Under the pieces are notes generated by a model that did no database searches, was not told where the DNA came from, and worked only from the letters and a program-made list of their open reading frames with translations. A program made the translations under genes and the position numbers. A stretch of 64,000 nt of DNA from the NCBI GenBank assembly GCA_037013685.1, contig CM072919.1, positions 46,018,116 through 46,082,115 of the forward strand. The letters run 5' to 3'. Numbering within the stretch: the stretch's first letter is position 1; the number at the start of each line of letters is the position of its first letter. Source of the DNA: Acridotheres tristis (Eukaryota > Chordata > Aves > Passeriformes > Sturnidae). This document shows positions 12,601 to 27,600 of the stretch, piece by piece.

Positions 12601-15600
12601 GAAATTTTTAACCAAGTATTTTTGTTATTTTATATGTCCAAGGACAGAGTAATCTACAAATCATTATTTTACAACCAAGTATGACCAGGAAAAACCATCC
12701 AACTGCAATATCAGAAATAAACCGAAAGTCATTTTCCAAAAAACTTTCGCAAATAACAAGTCCAAGAGTGTCCTCTCACGACATATATAATGATCATACA
12801 GTGTAGACAGTAAAGCATAATGTACATTTCACTTTGAAACAAATATCATATCCCATCCAAAATATTACAAAGTAATGCAGAAGCTTAAAAATCAGATAAG
12901 CAAGCTATATACTGCTCATTCTAAATAGTTTTTATAAATATATGACCTTCTATTGATACAGTGCTCATTTTAGTAAAAATCTTTCATTCTGACCTTATGT
13001 ACACCAAGTGTAGGCAATGTATACAATATCTCCCTGTAAAGTGCAGGCTCCAAAGGTCTTCCCAATTTAAATACCAGAACTGGGATCAGATTTGGGACCT
13101 AAAATAGAAAAAAATTTAGGAAATAAATTGGAATTTGCCAAATTTGCCAACATGACATTTTAGAAAAGACAATGAACTTGTCCCAATATATTAGAAAATA
13201 TAATCTTTTATGTATTTTTTTCTGCCTGTGTATATGACAAACCTGTCACATAATACAATATAATTTATTGCATTTTTTACTATATGGTACAAAACTTCTA
13301 GAGAGCTGCTGCTTAAGTTTTAATAAAATAAAGGGGACTTGTATATCTCCATTCCCTTTTGGGTCATATTTTCAGTATTTTCACACCAGCAGGTGCTGCA
13401 GTTTTTTCTTTCCCACCTTCTGATCACTGTGTGATTAAATCTAATTTCAAATTAAGTCTACTTGATGTCAATTTTTTTTGATTACTTAATATACAAACAC
13501 ACAGACACACACAAATATATATGCCATTTATATATGAGATTAATATATATATGAGTGGTTTACACAGATATTGGTTAAAAAAATTGGGAAAATCTGATAG
13601 AACATTTGCTTCAACATGCATTTTTACATGAGCAGATGATAACATTTTTCTGTAAATAGATCTGTCTCAGTCCACAGGAAGAATAATAATTAATAATTCA
13701 AGTGCTCCGGGATTTTGCACACTTGGCTCTGTTCTGGTTCCAAATCAGAGACCAAAAAAAATATGGTTTGTTCTTTAAGTCCTCACTGTCTTCACATTTC
13801 AGAAATGTGAACTGGTGCTTCCACAAACTTCAACTAAGTTCAGGAATCTCCTTTTATTACTTAATGAATTAACTATAACGCATTACTTTTTTCCATTTTC
13901 CAATGTATTTAACATTTTGAAATAGAACAAATCCCTTTATAAACCAAAAATATTCCAGATTTTTGTGGAATTGACTAGTCTTCGTCTTTCTCTATTTCTC
14001 AAGGTTGTTGTCTACCTTCTGTAGAATCAGTCATCACCCTATGATCTGCCTAGAAAGAGGACTGACTTTTATGTAAATATTTCAAAGTAAAATCAATAAA
14101 TGAGGCTGAGAATTTAGGGCAGTATTCATTTGAATAGATTTTCACACCCAAACTGAAAGCATCTTCCCACTAGCAGCCTCTCTCCCCTTTCTTTCAAACT
14201 TTCGGATTTAAGAAAATTTGGGCAGTTTTACGGCTTCTATTGTGTCCTGATTTTGGCTAAGCTAGAGCTAAGCTTCTTCACTGTACCTTGTTGGCAACGA
14301 TTTGTCAACAAAACACTGTTGAAAACACTGATGTTCCTTGCTCTCGTGATATTCCTTAAAATAGACAAGGGCATGGGGGAAGTAAGTTATACCACTTCTC
14401 TAGCACATGGCAGAATTGATTAATGTAAATTCTAGTCCCAGTTAAAATTCAGCAATAAGATTAAATGTTAATGTCTACATTAATATTGAAACACAAAAAA
14501 GTGAAACCTGCATTCCAAACATGAGGTTTCATTTGCTGCCTGACCTTTTCTTCCCACTCCCCAACTGTAATGATTTGTTTAAGCTAGTCTGTGCAGTTGT
14601 ATTCCCCCACTTTACCCATGCTAAAGAGACAACAGCACTGCCTGAGAGAAAATTGTGTACATTAGTATACAGGAAGAAAACTAAAATTAACTTCCTGATT
14701 AAAGAGAACCCAAAAGAAGAATTGAGTGCCGAAGGCTCAACATCCTTCAAGCTAGAACCTGTTTTGGTTAAATCAAGACTTTGGCTAAACCAAAACGGTA
14801 AGGCTGCGCAGAAACCAAATAATGCAGATAGACAAAAAGTCCCCTTTAATAAAGGAGACCTGATAGAGGAAAGCCATTTTATTTCTGGCTACCGGTTGTA
14901 CCTTGAGTATCAAGAAAAAGTATATCACCTGATATACTGTTACCTAAATCTTTGATTGATACAAGGTAAACTGCAGGGTGATGAGTAAGCAGTGTGCAGT
15001 GGATATCTTTGGAGCAGGTTGCTAATAGAGCAAATTGCAACACCATGTTAAGTTTCAAGGAGGTCACACATGCTCCTCCACTGATCCACACGTTTTTCAT
15101 ACGACTGTTAACATGTGAATAGGGAAGAAATATCTTCTAAAAAAATATCGAAAAAATTTCATATGCATCAGAATAACTGGGAGGCTCTCAGCTCAGAGGA
15201 TAGAGGATTTTGTGAATCCTTTAAATCATACCCATCCCTGATATATGCTGTGCTGGGCAAATAGGTTATATAAGACAGCAGTAGAGATTGCAGATATGTC
15301 ATTATAATGATCAACATCCTTACCTGAGTTGCTTACTTCCAGTCTCTTCCCAGAGCACCCCTTCCTCTTGCCAGAGGCAGGTTCTTTGGCAACTCAGCTT
15401 CATCTTAAGCTAGTTCTCTAGTCAATAGACTACTTCCTTCATTTTTCTCAGTTGTAGCTATACTGGACTGCACACCAGCAGTGAGACCAAATGATATTAA
15501 AAATAAATTATATTCATAATCCTTAGTTATAATAGCATTCAAATCCTCTAAAGTCAGTCTGCTTAAGCCCAGACTTCATCAGCTGTGATGGCAAGCTCAT

Positions 15601-18600
15601 TTCAAGTCCTGTGCCTATGTTAATTATCTTGTTACAAAGTTTATTCTACAGTAAACATGTATTCAGTCAAAGTTCTACAATGACTTTTACATTAACATCT
15701 AGTAAACAGATACTAAGTTTGATTTACAAAATTCTCAGGAAATATTTATGCATGTGCCACTGTAAAGACAGTTAGAAACTTCTTTAAAAGTATTATCCTT
15801 TACAGTCTGTTTGATTTTAATATTTTTGTGTATTTCAATTGCAAGATTAGGAAAAACTCCAAAATGTTCTGGTACAGCAAAGCTGCTCCTCTTCTCATCT
15901 CCCTCATACAATGCTGGGATTATTTTCAATATTAAACTTATGCTACATCTTCATCAAGGGCACAACAGCTCCACAAAGCTGATATGACAATTCAATAGCT
16001 CCCAGTTGGCAGGAATCAGCTTCAGAATGGGAGGCATGGTGCCTGTCAACACTGCCTTCTGCATTCCATATGGTACTAGAGGATGCAGTCTAACTAGAGA
16101 TGTCAGACTATCAATAGGAATCTGAAGGGTTTTGACATCATGTTGTTTGGTTTCAAAACTAACTTGCATCACAAAAATGATGCTGTGCTTTCTCAACAAT
16201 TCTCCCTTTTAAAATAAAACTAAACATGTGAGACAAAATTATATAATTTAATAAATATATTCTCTGCCATTTGGTGTCATGAATTCTTTTTTCTGAGCTA
16301 CGAGGCAATGGTTTTTCTTCAAAAGCACAAGCTAAGGGAGAATAGCAGGTTCATTTCTGGGCTTTTGGCAGATCAATATATCAATCATCAACCTAGTTGC
16401 CCAGTAGGCAAGACAGTGAAATGAGAAGATTTCTGAAAGCATAAAATACTCTGGCATTTCTTGCTTCAATGAAAAAGACAAAACTACTGGATAATTCAGA
16501 CAAATGAAGGAACAAGTTTTTCGGGTAAGTTCATAAATGTAGCTAAGTTTTCTTTATAAAACAATAAAATAAATTTCTCTCAAAAATGAGAAGCTCTTTT
16601 CAGAAAACACAAGCTAGGTTTTCAAAAGTTTTATGTACTCTAGCAGGATCCTAGCCAATAAGATACATAGGACTTATGAAGAGTCTGTCCACAAGCTCAG
16701 ACTACGACATGATTCTTTCCCTACAGCTACTCACTGAAGTTTATATAATTAATCAAACATAAACAGTATCAGGCACCGTTTGAACGAGCCAAATTCTGTT
16801 CAACATATCCTTAAACATGTTTCCTACATGAATAAAAATGTATTTTACGTTTTTGGGTATTAATGCACTCCCAAACCCCAAAGAACAGAAAACAATGCAT
16901 CTTCAGACGCACTTCCCAGAAAGTGTCATTTACCACTAAAATAGTTCATTCCAGCAGTTGAAAGACCATAAAGAATGCATGTCCCCTATAGAATCATAAT
17001 CCTCAAATAACTGTAATAAATCTTGTTCTATATCCACCAGTGACCTCAGACAGATGATTTAATTTCTTCTCCTTGCAGCACACCAAGGGTTTCACAGAGT
17101 GTAATAACAATTTCTGCACAAGGCAATTCATCCAATTAGAAAGACTGTATTATGATCTTCATGTGTCTCTGCAGCCTGTGCAGCAACTTGACTTCAGAAA
17201 GCCTAACAGCCCATGTGCTACTCTTAATTCCTCAGTCTTTACAAAATTCTTCTGGGCTTTTTTTCCATAGTGAAAGTCCAGAACCACTACTCCACAATTC
17301 TTCACCTAAAACCATTATGTTGCATCTTAATAAGGCTTTTACTCAGTGGGGAAAGAGGACATACATGTAGAGAAACATTCTGTAGCCTCTTTCATGGACA
17401 GGATAACGACCTCCCCCACCTTCCCCCGCCCCACCCCAAAAAAAGCATAACCAGAAAAATGTGTGCAAGATCAATTATGATAATTTTTAAACCTAGTGAT
17501 GCTTCTTAAGTAGTGCTCCATTAGTTTAGACAACAGACACCTTACAAAAACAACATTCAGTGTGAAAATGGGAGCTACTGTTAGTGAACTCTGTGAAGAG
17601 TTGGAATAAACATGAAAGCAATCTCTCTTTCTGACTATTTTGTTTTGAAATACAATTCTTCAACTAGATTTTGCACAGGAATCACCTGTGGCTTTTCAAT
17701 TCAATATCCACAGCTACAACCATTGTGCCCCTTTGTGAACAACAAAGTAATAGAATTTTACTAGCAGCAGAATTCGTGACTGTCTACATCACTTAAAAAA
17801 AATAAAACAAACAACCAACAACAAAAACCTCCACCACACAATTCTTTTTATGTTATGACCTTCACCTCGACATCTCAGCATTTCAATATACTCTATATAC
17901 TATATACTTCTCCATGCTCCGCTAGAGTACAGGTAATTCACAGTGGCTCCAAAGCAGACACTTCTTAATTTTGCCATTTAGACATTTAACTTCTACAACA
18001 TTAGGTGCTGAAGTAATAGCTAGTAAACTTCTAGGCAAGTTTACCTTGATTTGGACATGATTCAAAGATTAAAAAAATCAGAATATATATACCTGTTACA
18101 AATAAGTGTTTAAGAGAGTGTTTTAAGTGTTAAAAGTGATGTTTAAGTGCCACTAACACCACAGGAATAGATTCAAGTGATTCGGCTTAACAGTCATTTT
18201 TTGTTTTCTTTTTTCCATATCTGTCCTCTTACTTCCTTCTTTTTCAGAACAGCCTTCTAACTACTATGCTGCATACCACCTTCCACTGCATCCTTCAGAA
18301 AGTGCCCTAAGGAACTGAAGACTCTAAACGTATAACAAGCTTGTTGTGAGGAGTTTTTCACTTCTTAACTTACATTCTAACCACCTACATTCACCATCTT
18401 TTATTAATCACCATTTATTTCTGTGGAACTGAATAAAACATAGAACCAATACAGCAATTCCTGAAGTATAACTCCACCATCAAAATGTTAGTGTTATTTT
18501 TCATCACACTGCTGACTGAGTTTATTGATGTAATCAGTTACAACCTCCATCCAGGAGCTTCAATACTTTCTCTTGCTATACTGCTATTGCAAGAGAAAGA

Positions 18601-21600
18601 TGAGACAATTCTAAGGTAATTCTTCTGCCTTAGAGAGAGCACTGCACCTACAAGAAATTACGTGATTATCTTTCAGTGCAGTGCTATACTGTAATAATCT
18701 CTGGGGAGCCATTAAGCAGACTCAGAATTAAATAACTTGTCAAGAGATAAGACAGATGCCAGCTGATGTCACCTTCAAATGAGCCAGACAGTAAGTTCAA
18801 GTTTCAAAGCACTAAAATCTTTTTGAGTAAAATACGTCATTTAGAAGACAGCAATGCATTAAATATTGCTAACTGGAGAATATGGTGCCATTGGTTGCAG
18901 TTAACTGAGGACTAGGAACAGAAACATCATCCCAATGAAGCACACTATTTTTTCCATGCCAAATTTTCAAATGCTACTCAGCAGAACATTTGCTATATTT
19001 CCAATTATACTGATTGCTTTATGTGATACTACTAGAAAGACACCTGATTACATTACATATTTTGCAGAACAGTATTTTAAAGCCCACAGTAATTTTAGAA
19101 ACTAAAACTCCCCATCTACACGCCTTATCAGCAGACAAAATGTAAGCCAGTAAGAAAGTATCAATAAATCAGGTTGAGTTCAGCATGTCGGCCATGGCTG
19201 CTAATTCATGTGGACTTCTGTTGCTTGCTAGGGAAATAACAAATATGATGAAGTCTGAACTTTGTCTTCTCATTGCCTTTGGACACAAGCTATGCTTCCC
19301 AGTGCCAGGGAGGACTTTTTAATGAGCCTGGAAGATTTCTTAATTCTAAGGTAGTCTGACCACCATAGTTAGCTCAACAGCATATGTCCATTAATCTTTC
19401 TTACTGTACTGGTGAACAAAACCTTTAGCTTAAAATGAGAATAAACAAAGAAGAAAAACTGTTCACATACTGCTAAACATGAACAGCTTCAGGTTAAATA
19501 ACTCTCTCTGTATCTTTCTAAGGCTTCTGTAATTCTGCTGACTTGCTCTTTGATTTGTCTCTAAACTTGTTTATTTAAAGTCAGTGGAGGTATTTTAGAT
19601 AAATCCAATGAAATTCACAACAGTCACTCCATACAGTCAGACTTCAAGCCTTTTTGCTTAGATACCATATTACTTCTGTGGTTTTTTCCAGCAGGTTATT
19701 ACTTTTCTTGTATGACCATTAAACTACATTTTGAACAACTATATCAAATAGTTATCTAACAAAGCATTATTCCTTTCCCTTTCCTGTAACATGCCACTGG
19801 TTCACCATCCAACTCAAAGACTCAATGCAACAAAACAGGTTAGAGTCCACAAAAATAGAAACCCACTCTCAGAGCACCTGGAGCTATCTCGATCATTTTT
19901 ACACAGCTAGCTAGGCACAAGAAAAAACCTGCCTTACTTGCACCAGCTTGGATCACAAGTCCAAGAAAGATCCCCACAACAGGGTAGATGTATTTCCTAG
20001 AGAATAATTAATTAACAAGGACTGAGACCTTGACGCCTGGTTACAAACTATATAGTGGACATATCAAATTACCCATAGTTGAGGTCTACCACTCATAATG
20101 GTTTTGAAAGCTGACTTAAAGAAACATTTTCAAGAAAAAAAACAAAGTTAAAGAAGAGATACCCAGGTGGTTCTACAGCAGCTGAGCTCTTCTTTTATAC
20201 AGAAGTGCAATTAATTTTTCCTCCTCCTAACTTTTGAACACAGGTGCTTTCTACTTAAGTGAGAAACCTAAGTTTTAATTACTACTTTGAAAAAAAAAAA
20301 AAGTAGGTCAACAAAGTATCTACAAGATTCCTTAAGCTTTGTGTCTTCCCTCAAAAACCTGTATCAGATACCAGAGGAAATATATCTGGAAGACTCATTT
20401 CTGACTTCTGGCTTAGTATCACATTGACATAGTCAGATCACAGTTTTCATTACTTCTAAATTTTACATTCTTTCCCATTTCATTGATTAGCTCTGCACCC
20501 TTCCTCTCAACAAGTGGTCTAAATGGCTTGTAGGAGATAAAAAGTGTTATTTTCCAGCAAAATCATTCTACTTCTAACCTTTCTGCTTCTTAAAGGATTT
20601 TGTTTTTCCTGGAGATAACATTTCCTAGAGATAAGATTTTTATGCTACCAGCTTTCCAGCATGTACTTAAACAATACAGTCAAAACGATAACATTTTAAA
20701 CTCTTGTGCTGTAGAACATGCAAACTCTTCGAGAAGAAAACAATTTAAAAAACACCAAGGAAAAAAAGCTTGTCCTTATGGCATAAATTAATGCTGAATC
20801 AACACTTCTCTCCTGCCTGTTTTACAAATAAGTTATGATTGTTTCTGTACAATACTTTCTGCATTACGTTGCTGTTTCTAAACAACCCTCTTCATCTTTC
20901 CAGATTACATAGGTAAGATTAAGGATCTCGTATAATTCTAGCTTGAACTCAGTACTGAAGGAGACAAAGACTATGTACATATTTCTAAGAAGCAAGAATA
21001 AAAATGTCACAAGGGACTTGACAGCCTCCCAGTAACCACAAAAGAACACAGAGAATAATTCATGTTGTATTTTCATGCTTCCTGGATAATATCCACAAAT
21101 AAGCCAGTCTCCTTCCTAAGTCTAAACAACCACAAAATACTCCAAAACAGAGACAATACACATACTTTGCTCTAAGTGGCATACAAAAGAGAGCAAGCTG
21201 AGAGTATACGGGTGTGCATGTCTGTGCAGAATGAGGGGCAGTCTGCACCAGCAACTGCAGTGCCCAGATGCCAACAGCTGGTGAGACTGGGATCCAGAGG
21301 GCACATTCTCAACACACTGACCATCTGTTTCTGGAGGGATCCATACTGTACCTACTGCGAATGCAGCCTTGCCACCTGTTGGACCTAGGATCATGAAGCT
21401 GTGGCAGACTCGCCCCTCTCAGGTCACAAAATCCAACACAACTCCTGAAAAAAATCCCAAACCACTAAGAAAAAATCTTTACCTGAGAACAATCAACCTT
21501 GGCTATTTCTGTTGTAGCCTGGAGTACATCACGAAGACTGTCTCCATTTTCTTGGATCAATAGATAAGCCAACAAAAGAAAAACATGGACAGGTATTTGA

Positions 21601-24600
21601 GTGCTAACAGGTAGGAGTGACTTCACTGAAGATAACCACTTAGTAACTGCAGACTTCTCTCTCATGAGCTCCATGATCTTCCAGGTTGTATATAATGAAC
21701 TGTAAGAGCTGGTTATAGGGCAAAGGAGTTTGCAGGACACCTGAGAAGAAGTGAAACAAATTGAAGTCTCAATCAAAAAATAATATACCATTAAAAAACA
21801 ATCGCAACATCCAAAACATTTTTTATGGTCCCAATGAAATAAATATAAATAATAAACTGAGATTAATTTAAAAAATCTTTTATATGAATTCTTGCACTAC
21901 ACATGTTTCAATGGGTTAATAACTCCCTGCTCAGGAGTTCCCATTTTACTTGACATCCATCACTCCTGCTCTTGATGGTAATTGCAGTGCTACTAGCCCA
22001 CTAAAATGGACATTGTAATTCTGGAGTACATAAAAAACTTACATTTCTGACAATGACAGGATAATCCCAGAATTTTAACTATCATCTATATTATTTTTAA
22101 AAACTGTCTTAACTCTTAACAGTACTTAATATCACAGGTTAAGTTAACCTGACTTCACATTTTTCGTTTAAGAAATGCTTTGCTTCTCAAAACAAAATGC
22201 TCTACTGTGTCACTGAAAACAGGGAAGTAAACTCTATCCAATTTGTTAGGTTAGAAAGATAACATTACTTTAATAGCATTCCTGGATGCATGGAGAACTC
22301 TCCTCAAAGCATCCATGCTCAGTAACAGACTGGGTTATATTTCTGAAACATCTATATATGCGAACTATTTCCATGGACTTGTTTGGATGTGGTCTTTGGA
22401 TACGGATATCTTTTCTCCTTGAGAGTACCTCAAAAATATGCCATCAAGTCATTATGCATTTTTCTCATTCTTTGGAGCGACACACAACCCTTTTTCTCAA
22501 AACTAAGATATCAGCTAGTACATATTAATCACTAAGACAAATAAATAAGGAAGTATTAGCTGGAACATGACATATTAGTCACTCTCATAGGGAGTTAAGA
22601 CAAGGCCACACTAACTTCCTGCATTTGTACTAAGCACTGAAAGATACAAAACGAGGCATTAACCAGGAATATAGAGATCATATATTACTGTGCCTTTTTG
22701 GTAACAGTTGCAGCCATGGAAGATAGCATTTAGCAGCATGAAAGTTGTAAAATACAAATGAAGAATTCTTTTAAGTCGTATTTTTTGTATAAGGGTATAT
22801 ATATTTTAAAGCTCCTGTAAAATAAAGTTCAAAGTTTTTCGTTAAAACAGGAAAGTTTAATACCAGACATGACATCTCCCTCCCACTAATTATCTGCTTC
22901 CTTACAAAATATCTTTACATTATCAAGACAGCAGTTAGCAGGCAGTAATCAGGTGAAGAACATTTATATAAAGCTAAGGTGAAGAAAATATTTGAGAAGA
23001 GATCACCAAATGAACATTAAAAGTGGAATTCAGAATCCAAAAGGCTAGGGCTCACTCAGCTTTAAAGAGCCAGGGAAATAAAGACTCTGAGTGGCAAAAG
23101 CTGTTCTAATTAAAACTGCAGAATTTCATTTCAATCACACTGTTTGATTCCACGTAAATTTATTTTGGCTACTGGAAGGTAAAATGCCCTTGAATTTTAG
23201 ATTACTTGAAAAAAATTACATTAAAATTAGCTTATTCCATTACTTACACATTACAGCTACTGTACATGGAAAAACAGCAATCTAAACTGCTATCTCCTCT
23301 GGCTGACAAGATCACTTGGAGCCAAAAATCTCTTCTGGATACAGCTGTGATAATTCCTTTTATTGAGAAAGGTATTTAAACTTTAACCAAGGACATGCAG
23401 AGGGCTAATAAGAGTTTCAGGATTTAGTTGCCTGCCTGTAGAAGATAACAGGACTTGAAATCAGGATCAGACTATGAAAGATTTTTTGTTTGGAGTTTTC
23501 TTTGGGAGGGACTTGTTTATTTGTGGGCTTTTTTTGTACTTGCAGTGGTGGTGTTGTCATTTGTTTTGGTTTTCATATGTTTATAAGTGCCTGAGAAAAA
23601 TTGCTAAAATTGGTAGAGCCTGAAATACTCTATTGATATTTCCCATTCCACATTACATCCCAAAAAGGTTCTGCTACATAATTGTACTCACTACATTCTC
23701 CCTTTATTGGGAGGCTATGATCACAATTTTATTTTATTGCTGCACTCCAAATCAAGCGAGTTAAGCACAAAATTTCAGTCTATCAACAAAAATATGTATA
23801 TATATATGGGGGTGTGTGTGTATATACATGCACATACATACACACACACACACATATATACACCCATATATACATATAAAAAATCCCTCAATGGCGAAGC
23901 ATATGTGAAGGCCTAGCCCCATTCTAACTTTCAAAATCATGGCATGAAAGTCAGAAATATTCCCCACTACCATCAATGCAAAAGAAAAAAAAAGCCATTA
24001 AAGGACATTTAACTTTTGAGTGCTGTTAAAAGCAAAAGAAGCAGCATAACCTCAATGGAAAGGTGGCCAAATATCCACTGGGGACTACAAATTATTGCTA
24101 GGGTTTACAGGGCTGCACACATGAAGATCAGGATTCAGCTGGAACCGGAATTGGCCAGAGATATCAAAAAGAAGAAATGGCTGATCAGATACATAAGCAG
24201 TTAAGCAGAAGCCTGAGGAAGACACAGGCACATTACTAGACAGGACATGGAAAAAGTTACTGATAATGCTGGCAAAACAAAGGTTCTCAACACTTTCTTT
24301 CCTCCTGATCAATGTGTTTTACTGAGGCAGGCAGCCTGTCACAAGCGGGGCCCCCAAGGAATCAGTACTGGGCTCCACATTGTAACATCTCCATGAATGA
24401 TCTGGATGATGGGACCAAAAGCACTCACCACGTTTGCTGTGTCACTAAATTGGGATTGAGAGGGACACATTGGCAGGGAGAGCCACCTTTCAGAGATATG
24501 AACAAGCTGGGAGACTGGGCCACAAGAGCGGTGTAAAGCTCAACCAAGGGAAGTGCAGAGTCCTGCACCTGGGAGCACAAAACCGAAGAACCCAGCCAGA

Positions 24601-27600
24601 CTCGGGCCCGTGAGCTGTGGAACAGCCTTGCCAAGGGGAGCCCAGGGGTCCCAGCAGACAACACACAGACACCAGGTCAGCAGTGCACTGCTGCAGCTAC
24701 TGAGGCAACGTGGAGCCTGAGCTGTACCTGTAGAGACACTGCTAATAGAGAGATGTGATCATCCCACTCCACCAGCACTTGTCACACTGCACATGGAGTA
24801 GTGTGTCCAGTTCTGGCCCCCACAGTTCCAAAACAGATGTGAACGGACTGAAGAGGGGCCAAAGGCGTGCCATGAGTTCACTCTGCAGAAGTGAAGGTTC
24901 AAGGGGGATGTCATTATTTTACAGTACTTAAAGGGCAGTTACTAAGAGGACAGAAGTTGTCCCTTCACAAAGAGCCACATAGATAATATAAAGGGCAATG
25001 GATACAAGATGCCTCGGAGGAGGTCAGGGATGACATTACAAGAAAGACATTTTTGATAGTGAAAACAATCATTCACTGAAACAACCTCTCCAGTGACATG
25101 ATACAGTTCCCACCACTGGATGTTTTCAACATGTGATTGGATAGGATACTAGATAATCTCATCGAAGCTCCCTTTCCTATGAAAGGCTAGACCAGATGAT
25201 GTTGCAGCCTGGGCTGTTCTATGAGTCTATGAAAATTTATCATAACTTAACCATGTTTGCTCTTCTATATGCTCGCTCAAAGCTTTTTCACTGTGGACAT
25301 AGCATTTGCTTTCTTTTTACTACTTCTTTTCTTGTCTGTTTCCAATATGTAGGAAGTCTAAAGATAGTTCAGTTAAGATTTTGTTCTCTTACCATTGATA
25401 CGGTCCTATAACACAAATTGACTCTAACTATGGGACCATTAAAGAGAGTCTACATTTTTTTTTAATCTTTTAGTTGAGAACCAAAGGCTATTGGCATAAC
25501 TATTACAAACAATCAGGTAAAATGATTGGCTCCCCATTTGCATTGAGAACCATGAATTACCAAAGATCTGCCAAGCTACTTGCTATGAACTCTGCAAAGA
25601 TCAGTGAGACACAAGTGAAGAGACTGTTAGAGAATTCTCAGCAAAGACAACTGTCTTCAGTCGTAACATGGCTAACAGAAAAAGTTAGTCATCAAAAATT
25701 ATTTAAGCCCTTAACAGAAAAACGTCCACATCCTTTTCTGAAGCAAAGAGAATACCAGAATTAGTATAACCAAGTCCTGATACAGGAAGCCAGTGTAACA
25801 CAATGCTCTGTAATATTGTTGTACAGTAATACAGTAGAGTTATGACAAGAAATTAAAATAGGTTCTAAAACACAAAAGAAAACAAAACATGTGGGTGAGT
25901 GACACAGAGCATAGAGGACTGACAAGCTTTGAAGATGTTCCACTGAAACAAACGTCCACTGGCATCTGTACAGGCCGACACCCAGAAAGTCCCATTAGAA
26001 GGAAGTGAGCTGTAACCACTGCCATCCCACTGTCTGTGCTCTCAGAGCACATTATGAAGTGTAAGGTTTTTGTGAACTTAAAAAAGCTGTTTTTCGTTAG
26101 GAGCACAAATGGGCTTGCCTTTTCAGATTTGGAGATATAGAAGATGAAGTAGGTGGGGGATTCCAGGCCACGGAGACAAGGCAGGACTCAGAAATGGCAC
26201 TATATCTGGCTCCAGCTTGCCACATCACACTCTCTCTAAACAAAACAGGACTGTAAAGTAAGGGAGTTTACCTAGCCCAGTACTAGACACAGCTTGATCA
26301 AAGTGATTTGCTGTCATCTGTTCTTGGAACAGTGGGGATAAATTAATACGCGGCAAAGTGGGACATAAGTAAATAACTAAAACCCAAAAATCCCCAACAG
26401 AACATATAAAAAGATTCAGGTTAATGAGCCAACATTTGTTAATGGACACTTAGGCACTCTGTAACTCTCTTCAACCAAGGCAGAAAGAATGCTACATAAT
26501 AGTCACATATAGCAGTAAGGAAAAAGAGATGTGGAGAATAAATAAGTCTGAAAGAAATGGAGTAAATATATGTAACATTGATTTCTAAGTCCTGTTACTT
26601 GCTTAATAATACAGTGAATTCTCCAATCTATATGGTCTCTTAAAGTAAAAAAAACCTCATTTGCTGAATAAAACCAATATCCAGAAAACAAACTTTCACT
26701 TCACCACTGCTTTAGTCTTATGGACTATAAATATTTTCAAGCATTCCCACAGAAGGTATCACACAAGGAAGTTCACACATGCAGAGTCTTTCCTAAGCAG
26801 ATAAAGTTCACACATGCAGTGTCTTTCCTAAGCAGATAGGTTTCATGCAGAAGACTTTTTAAATGCCTCCCCAACCTGCCCCCAAAAAAGGAAAGAAACT
26901 TCATCACTTTACCGATTCCTCTTTATCCTTCACACCTTTCTCCTTTAATATTCCCAAAAGATTTATAGCCAACTGCTGCCTGGTAGTTTCAGAAACATCT
27001 CCTGATAGGCAGTCTCCAACTGCTGTAGAAGATAAGATCTGCAGCACAGGCATCACCAAAGTAAGGGCTGTGGTTGAAATGTCCTGGGTTTCTGAACATG
27101 AAAGGAGCTTGTAGGCTATTTAAAACAAGTTGAGGAAAAAATGGAATGAACATTAGTACCTTTAGGCATGACACAAGCACTTCTAGGAAACACTTTTTGA
27201 GCAAAGTAAAGGTCCCCATATTTACCGTATGTTTATAAAAAGGGTACAAGATTTTTTGTCATTTTTCATTTAGAGACACACACATTTCTGTTGTTTATAG
27301 CAAAGTACCTGATGGCAGCAAAAAATACAACAATTGAATGTAGCACAGACCTTTGTTTTTACTGGAATAACTACGCTAATCAAAACTGCTAAGCCAAAAG
27401 CACGGCTAAACATTGCCATGATTATCACACCTGTTCTCAATACCTGCAATAAAGAAACCATTCAGGATGCATGAACATCAGCTAAGAATATCCCGTTGGC
27501 TGAAAAGAGAAACTGATAAGCTCCAAGACAGCAGGGAGCTTAAAATACAGTAACATCAATGGAAAAAGTCAGCATAGCATGAAAATTTATTTTTATTGCC

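Larger units (their letters stand above)
21741..26912 (-). other. FOCAD intron 10
   Basis: 5.2 kb containing a complex TG/CA/TA microsatellite (23790-23880), a long CR1 (24055-25232) and a 35-bp tandem pair (26771-26840). The remainder is unassigned AT-rich sequence. Confidence 0.85.

Noticed and set aside
27270..27461. Possible extra FOCAD exon in intron 9 (a TTTATTGCAG acceptor-like start and a hydrophobic frame)
   Set aside because: It does not resemble focadhesin, and exons 9 and 10 already join in phase and match the human protein across the junction.
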